64,000 bases of DNA from Adineta vaga (lineage: Eukaryota > Rotifera): assembly GCA_021613535.1 (NCBI GenBank), contig CP075493.1, positions 9,300,001 through 9,364,000 on the forward strand. The letters run 5' to 3'. The translations under genes and the position numbers were made by a program. The notes beneath the pieces were generated by a model, which was not told the origin of the DNA, did not search any database, and saw only the letters and a program-made list of their open reading frames with translations. Positions 58,956 through 64,000 of the stretch are shown here, one piece after another; the stretch's first letter is position 1, and the number at the start of each line of letters is the position of its first letter.

Positions 58956-59456
58956 ATGACAACAAGTTTAGATATGAATACTCCTGAACCAACAAGACAC
59001 GAAACGAATCAAAACGTTAATCAACAAAATTATCTTGATAACTTACAACAGCAAATGAATCATAATCAAAAACATCGTAAGCGAGAAAGAGATTATGGAC
59101 GAATCTTTCGTGAATATAATACACCTGCTCAATGGTATCAAGCATCTCAATTGCCATGTTCTATTTATTTTTATGATCCACAATATCAAAGATATCTTCA
59201 ACAACAATCAAATTTAGTAATAAATAATCAAGTTCGTATATTAAAAATAAATTCCCTTTGTACAATACATTGTTTATTATTCTAGCGTGCTTATTCACCA
59301 GTTCGTGTTGGTAGTCGATCTCCGTCACGTGCAAAACCTAGAACAGCTCGTTCACCGTCGAACTATCAACAAAAACGATCGGAGTCGTCTCGACTACGAT
59401 TTCAATCAACAGTATTACCACCGATAACAACTCATAAACAAGTAAAAGATGCATAA
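58956..59456 (+). CDS. Small basic protein of unknown function
   Basis: Two exons, 58956-59224 or so and from 59286, give about 148 aa. The family was not recognised. The N-terminal half is Asn/Gln-rich with a charged HRKRERDYGRIFREY and an aromatic segment WYQASQLPCSIYFYDPQYQRY. The C-terminal half is Arg/Ser/Pro-rich (SPVRVGSRSPSRAKPR). No membrane segment or signal peptide. The intron has CAA|GTTCGT as donor and TTCTAG as acceptor, in phase 0. The RDYG/YFYDP aromatic block looks conserved-like, so it is probably a real gene rather than noise. It ends head-on against the C1GALT1-like gene, stops 105 nt apart. Confidence 0.55.
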
Positions 59457-59560
59457 ATTTTTTTGTATAGTATATTCAAGAATGAGCAATAATCAATAAT
59501 ACAACTTCTCTATAATTTGTTTTCTTACTTTTCTTTTCAATAAAAAAACGTAATAAATCA

Positions 59561-60663
59561 TTAAATATTGATTTTTGATAATGCATCCAGTCGATCGTAG
59601 AGAAAATCGAATTTATACATGTCAGTTTCATTACTCGAACGAAAAGCAACTGTATCCGAGGTACAACAATTATCCTACAAAAAAAATGAATATTGATCAC
59701 ATTGTTACATTATAACTAGAGGACAAAAAGAAACAAAAAAAGCTTACGACACTCGGTATTCCCAGGCGGTCACCCATCCAAGTACTAACCGAGCCCGACG
59801 TTGCTTAACTTCAGTGATCGGACGAGAACTGGTGTATTCAACGTGGTATGGCCGTAAGCATTAGTAACTTTAGTTTACTTTACCTTAAATTGTTTATCCA
59901 TCTTATAGAATGATAAATTTTGTGAAAGAATTAAATTTTCATTGATTGGATTGATTTGAATATTGAGTCTTTTCATACACGTAACAAATTCATGGTCATA
60001 GATCATCTCTGTTACACATTTGTCTTTTTCTATATCCGATTCTTCTATTGATGACAATCGCTGTAATGCATAACGATTAAATAACATGACTGAACCAGTT
60101 GTTTTAATCTGACGCTTTTTATATAGTTCATCAACATCACCAACATGTACTATTGGTTTATTCTTCTTCTGTTGTAAATGTAATTGATTAATAAGTCGTC
60201 GAAGATTTGGCATAATAACAAATGAATCATCACTTGCTCGTACAAACCAATGATAGGATGAATAGGGATGATGTTCATACAGATATATAAGAACTTCGAG
60301 TGTTTGTTGAGTAATAGTCATTGGTGTGATATTAGAAGTATTTTCAAAATGTTCTATCATCATTAAATCTACACTCGTATTTTGTAGTCGAGTTACAAAA
60401 TAAAATCGATCACATCGTTTTCCCCAACTATAAACAATAGCTCGTGACGAGGTTAAATGACGATCATTTGAACTAAGTACAAAACAAAAAATCGATGGTG
60501 AATTTTGTTCATCAATATCATTCGTATTATCAACTACTCCATGAAAGAATAGTGTTGTTAAAATTAACCAAAAACTTGCGAGAAAAATTGAAATAATAAA
60601 TAGACAAACTAAACGATGAATTAATCTTGAATAACGACGACATGATCGATAATAAGACCACAT
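59561..60663 (-). CDS. C1GALT1-like: Core-1 beta-1,3-galactosyltransferase-like (C1GALT1 family)
   Basis: This is a Golgi type II glycosyltransferase of the family that adds Gal to O-linked GalNAc. Two exons, 59884-60663 and 59561-59674, give 297 aa; the intron 59675-59883 encloses a 5S rRNA gene. There is a short basic cytoplasmic tail, then a TM anchor (RLVCLFIISIFLASFWLILT). Fringe/C1GALT features: YSWGKRCDRFYFV (human WAKRC), HWFVRASDDSFVIMPNLRRL (human WFLKADDDTYVILDNL), and in the second exon DNCCTSDTVAFR ... DMYKFDFLYDRL (human CCSDLAVSF..MYELEYLVYHL). The metal DDD motif is reduced to SDD and the GGAGYVLS segment is TTGSVMLFN, so activity may be altered. Without the second exon the frame would end KQFKVK at 59875, but the GTAAAG donor and the CC-containing exon show it is spliced. 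Confidence 0.85.
59735..59741 (-). terminator. Pol III terminator (T-run) of the 5S gene
   Basis: Seven T residues on the minus strand directly follow the 5S 3' end. Confidence 0.85.
59742..59859 (-). rRNA. 5S rRNA: 5S ribosomal RNA gene
   Basis: A complete 118-nt 5S gene reads on the minus strand. It begins GCTTACGGCCATACCACG and ends CGTAAGC; the two ends form a perfect 7-bp terminal stem. The internal Pol III control region is intact: box A-like AAGTTAAGCAACGT, the intermediate GGTTAGTAC and box C TGGATGGGTGACCGCCTGGG. It is followed at once by a T7 run (59735-59741), the Pol III terminator. It sits inside the intron of the C1GALT1-like gene, same strand, 24 nt from the donor and 65 nt from the acceptor. 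No second copy is present in the window. Confidence 0.97.
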
Positions 60664-63600
60664 TTATTTGATACAACAATCTAAGTGAATAACATATTTG
60701 TCATGCATGATTGCTTTTTTCTCCTTTTTCGAAAGTCAACGAAAAAATAGTTTCTCACATAATTTAATTCTTTTTAATATATTTTATACATATACTTTGA
60801 TTTTTTTTTCTCTTTTCAATTGATCTTCTTCATTCTAGAATCACATCGATGTGAAAAAACATACTTTTAAACTTTTTTTTTGTCTCATCACATATTTATG
60901 TGTATATGTTTGAACATCAACAATAGGCAAAAGTCTCTGCATATCATAATGATAATGTAAGATGAACCGATGCATGATTTTGCATATGCTATATAAATAT
61001 ACTTATTGTCCCATCATCATCATCGTCATCATAATACTTCTTCTTCTATCTTCAATTTCAGTGTGAATAAATAGCTTTCTTATCAGTGAAATATATCTCA
61101 CCTATACACTTCAATATTTATATTAGATTTATGTATAGGGTGAGAATTGAATTTGTCTAAATACTATTAAAAATCGCTTAAGTATCATTCGATTAATTTT
61201 CAATGAACTAGATATTTCGATTGAAACACAGATCAGTATGATCAATATTTTACGAATATATGAAATCAGGTAGCATATGATTTGTGTAGATCTATCTCTT
61301 TTTTTGAGTACATGGTTCGTACAATCATATGAATATGAAAAAATATATATATATGAAAAAAAAACAACGCAACAATAAGGGTTACAAATGCGCGTGAGCG
61401 TCATCACATGAATAGGGTAATAGTAATTTAGTAGTATAGACGATGTGAAGCACGAGAAAGAAAAGAAAAAAAAAAGAAGACGACAGAATGAAAGAACGAA
61501 CGAGAGAAAGCGAGGGACAGAGGAAAACAGCAGCAGCAGCTGATCGAGAGTGAATGTATACGGCGCTTTTTTCGGTATGTGAGTGCCGAAGATTTTTGCG
61601 AAGCGGAGGATGTTGTTTTTTTGCGTTTCAGATGCTCAAACAACCCTTTTCTCTCTCTCTCTCTCTGTTCGCCAAAGCAGAAGTAGAACACAACAAGTCG
61701 ACAAAACTTGCCTATCATCAGCAATAAGAAACCTACTAGCAACAACAAAAACAACAACAACAGTAATAATAATAGCAAGAATATCGACGACAACTAAGAA
61801 TAAGCAAAAATATATCGACATATATATATATCTAACATAACGTTTCCAATTCTCTCTCTCGCAGACATAATTGCATTCTATTCCAACTCCAAGTAAGATT
61901 TTACACGTGTGTGTGCAAATAGATTTTTTATTTACAAGGTCATTCATAGAGTTTTTTTCTAATCGATATAAATATGTTGCACTAGAAAAGAAAATTAGGG
62001 GTTGTACATAACATACTATTTGATGACTTAATCATTACATTTGAACAGCTGCCTTTTTTTATTAGTACAAGAGAAAAAGAAACGACTTTTATTCGACCTT
62101 GATTCATTGAAATTATCCTTAGATAACAAGATACTCCTGTGTATTCTTATTTAACTTTATTATTGTATGAGAATAGAAACAGAATCATTCAATGTTAGTA
62201 GTTGTAATCGTTGATGATAGTCTATATTAATATCTTTATTTACTTCTATTCTGACTTATGTCATGTAGATGAAAAAAACGTTATTTAGAAAGGTAAAAAA
62301 GAAAGGACGAAGTAAAATAGAGAAAGAAACAAGAAAAAGAAGAGAAGGGGAAAGAGAGCCAGATAAATACGCATACAGCACAGGGACAGTGTCAATCCCA
62401 TTCTATCGTTTACTTGCTTATGCGTCGTTACTATGAGATGTCGTTTCTGTGATTTTAATTGCTTTCATATGTGTTCATGTCTACTTCGAAATATTTCTTA
62501 GACAAAAAAACCAGATCATCCGAAATCATTTTTCTTTATGTACCCATCGTAGTCATTGTTGATGAAAGTCATTTGAGCAGAAGAACGCAATTCGAATCAA
62601 CGTCGAGATGGTCTATGAAAAGCAGCGGAAATAGAAAAGAAAGAATCATTTCTTTCAAAACTCCATCAGTACACTACAGGGAAACATTAGTTTCTTGTTA
62701 AGACATTATATAGAAAAGAGAATGATAGGACTTGTCATGCAACAACGTGAAGGTTAGAAGTTTTCAACAAGCTGTCTATCGATTGATTGTGTTCAATATC
62801 AATATAATTACGTTTTCTTTTCTTTTATAGAATATTCTAAATTATTACACTTAATTGAATTCATTGTTTAACTATCGGGGTGGCAAGCTGTTGGTCATTT
62901 CTATCTATTGTAAGTAATTTCACATGTACATGTGTGATGATATTCATTTATTTATTCATTTTTGACAAGAGTGTTGATGATGTTCTATTGAAAAGGAGAG
63001 ATAAACATCTCTGTCGCGCCAGTGATACGTTTGTGTATTTAGCCCCCTGCATGACCAGTCAATTGAGTTCTTCACTTGTCGTCGTCTTCTTCTTCTCTTC
63101 TCGTTTTCTTTTTTATTGTCTTATCAAAACGTTGAGTAAATGTCGTGTATATATAGACAATCTTCACATCACAGCATTGTCCTTCAATTTACAGACGAGA
63201 AGAATGATTATTAAGTATGGAAATGTCGACCTTTACGAGAGAGAGAGAGTTTTTCTTTTTAATTGTATAGAAAAATTGACGAAAGTGAACGTTATGCAAG
63301 TTCTTGTTCATCATTATCGGATTAGAGACCGTAAGGGGACACAACAAATATATATATATAATATATTTATAATAATTTTTGCGTGCCTCATACTGTTAAA
63401 CCTACATTTATATTTGTTCGCGATTATATAACAAATACAAATCTCGATGAGGAATGGTGTTTGATAGAAAGACAAATTGGATACGCTCAATCAATTTTCA
63501 TTTCTTGTCATTTGCGTTTATTTATATGAGTGAAAGAATAAGAGAGAGAGTGTGTGTGAGAGTTCAATGATCGATTAGATCGTTGTAGTTGTGACATGTG

Positions 63601-64000
63601 TATATGGTCATTAAGTTCGAGTTGTTTTTTATTATTAGGTTGGAGAAAGATGAGAATATGTAGACAAAAAGATAAGCGTTTATGTCTAGTCTTTAACGAT
63701 CAATGATATATTATTCATCAATAAATTCGAATATGTACTTGAAGGAAAAAAGAATACGTTTTTTTATGATATTAGAGACAATTAATAGAGCAGATAAGAT
63801 ATGTCGAATAACCTTGGACGGATGTAATATTTGTTCATGGTTGTCGTTACCGTTAATCAGTCACGAGTAAATGCTTATTCCTATAGAGTTATCTGTTTTC
63901 TTTCTCGATCGAGTTTGTCATTGGTCTGTGAAGGGAAATGAGAAAAAAAAAGAAAGTCAAGAGCAGCATCCAATATAGAGAAAAAGAACTTCATATAGAA
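60664..64000. other. Intergenic, no supported gene
   Basis: 3.3 kb of AT-rich and purine-rich sequence with (CT)n at 61651-61666 and a CAG-rich patch near 61528-61540. The short open stretches at 62459-62701 and 62880-63431 have cysteine/phenylalanine-rich random composition and no codon pattern like the neighbouring genes. A GC-richer patch around 61480-61620 with a donor-like GGTATGTGAGT near 61574 could be an untranslated first exon of a gene outside the window. Confidence 0.45.

Noticed and set aside
59875-59883. C1GALT1-like gene ending at KQFKVK
   Set aside because: A GTAAAG donor lies exactly there and the next exon encodes the conserved CC..MY..YL block of the family, so the stop is intronic.
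62880-63431. 183-codon open stretch on +
   Set aside because: Begins at a non-ATG codon, composition of AT-rich non-coding DNA, no domain, no exon partners.
1-64000. CRISPR arrays, tRNA genes, transposons, telomeric repeats
   Set aside because: No spaced direct repeats, no tRNA cloverleaf with B-box, no transposase or reverse transcriptase motifs, no TG-rich telomere arrays were recognised by eye. A tRNAscan and repeat search would be decisive.

Overview
The window is a gene-dense, AT-rich stretch of animal nuclear DNA. Introns are very short (mostly about 45-70 nt, GT..AG), and the genes are recognisably metazoan: TRPC and Shaker-type channels, a vesicular monoamine transporter, SLC4, UVSSA, ATAD2, SREK1, PSMD7, SMPD2, a core-1 galactosyltransferase and a TRAF. 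Tiny introns, compact spacing, an intronless oxygenase of a type uncommon in animals, and pyrimidine-AG sites placed directly in front of many start codons fit a bdelloid rotifer. That assignment is inference from gene style, not from a marker sequence. Layout: 1-4.4 kb holds the 3' part of an SNX1/2-like retromer sorting nexin and a UVSSA-like gene, both on +. 4.4-16.8 kb is a minus-strand block: an intronless kelch protein, a VMAT-like SLC18 transporter, an orphan 8-TM protein, a TRPC channel and a Kv channel. 17.8-28.2 kb (+) carries ATAD2, SREK1, a FAM185A-like protein, a TOMM5-like 51-residue protein and a nitrobindin-like protein; the last three are packed about 100 nt apart. 29-37.6 kb (+) carries a short TRAF, an intronless 2OG-Fe(II) oxygenase, an intronless ALAD and a nucleolin-like gene with an N-terminal RGG domain and many acidic exons. 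38-40.4 kb (-) carries a TMEM272-like four-TM module behind a long repeat-rich disordered ORF. 41.6-49.6 kb (+) carries PSMD7, SMPD2, an ABCB9/TAP-like half transporter and PNKP. 52.2-57.0 kb (+) is an SLC4 bicarbonate transporter, and 59.0-59.5 kb (+) a small unknown gene. 59.56-60.66 kb (-) is a C1GALT1-like glycosyltransferase whose last intron contains a complete 5S rRNA gene. The rest, including 60.7-64 kb, looks non-coding. No CRISPR, tRNA or transposon was recognised. The genes do not form one pathway. Excitability and secretion (TRPC, Kv, VMAT, SLC4), DNA repair and chromatin (UVSSA, PNKP, ATAD2), RNA processing and ribosome biogenesis (SREK1, nucleolin-like, 5S) and membrane traffic (SNX, ABC, SMPD2) are simply neighbours. 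The main second-look items are the 5S gene nested in a protein-coding intron, the permuted nucleolin-like gene with tandemly duplicated acidic exons and two single-base frame breaks, the repeat-ORF/TMEM272 junction, and the probable trans-splice acceptor sites that may mark a polycistronic cluster at 25.5-28.2 kb.
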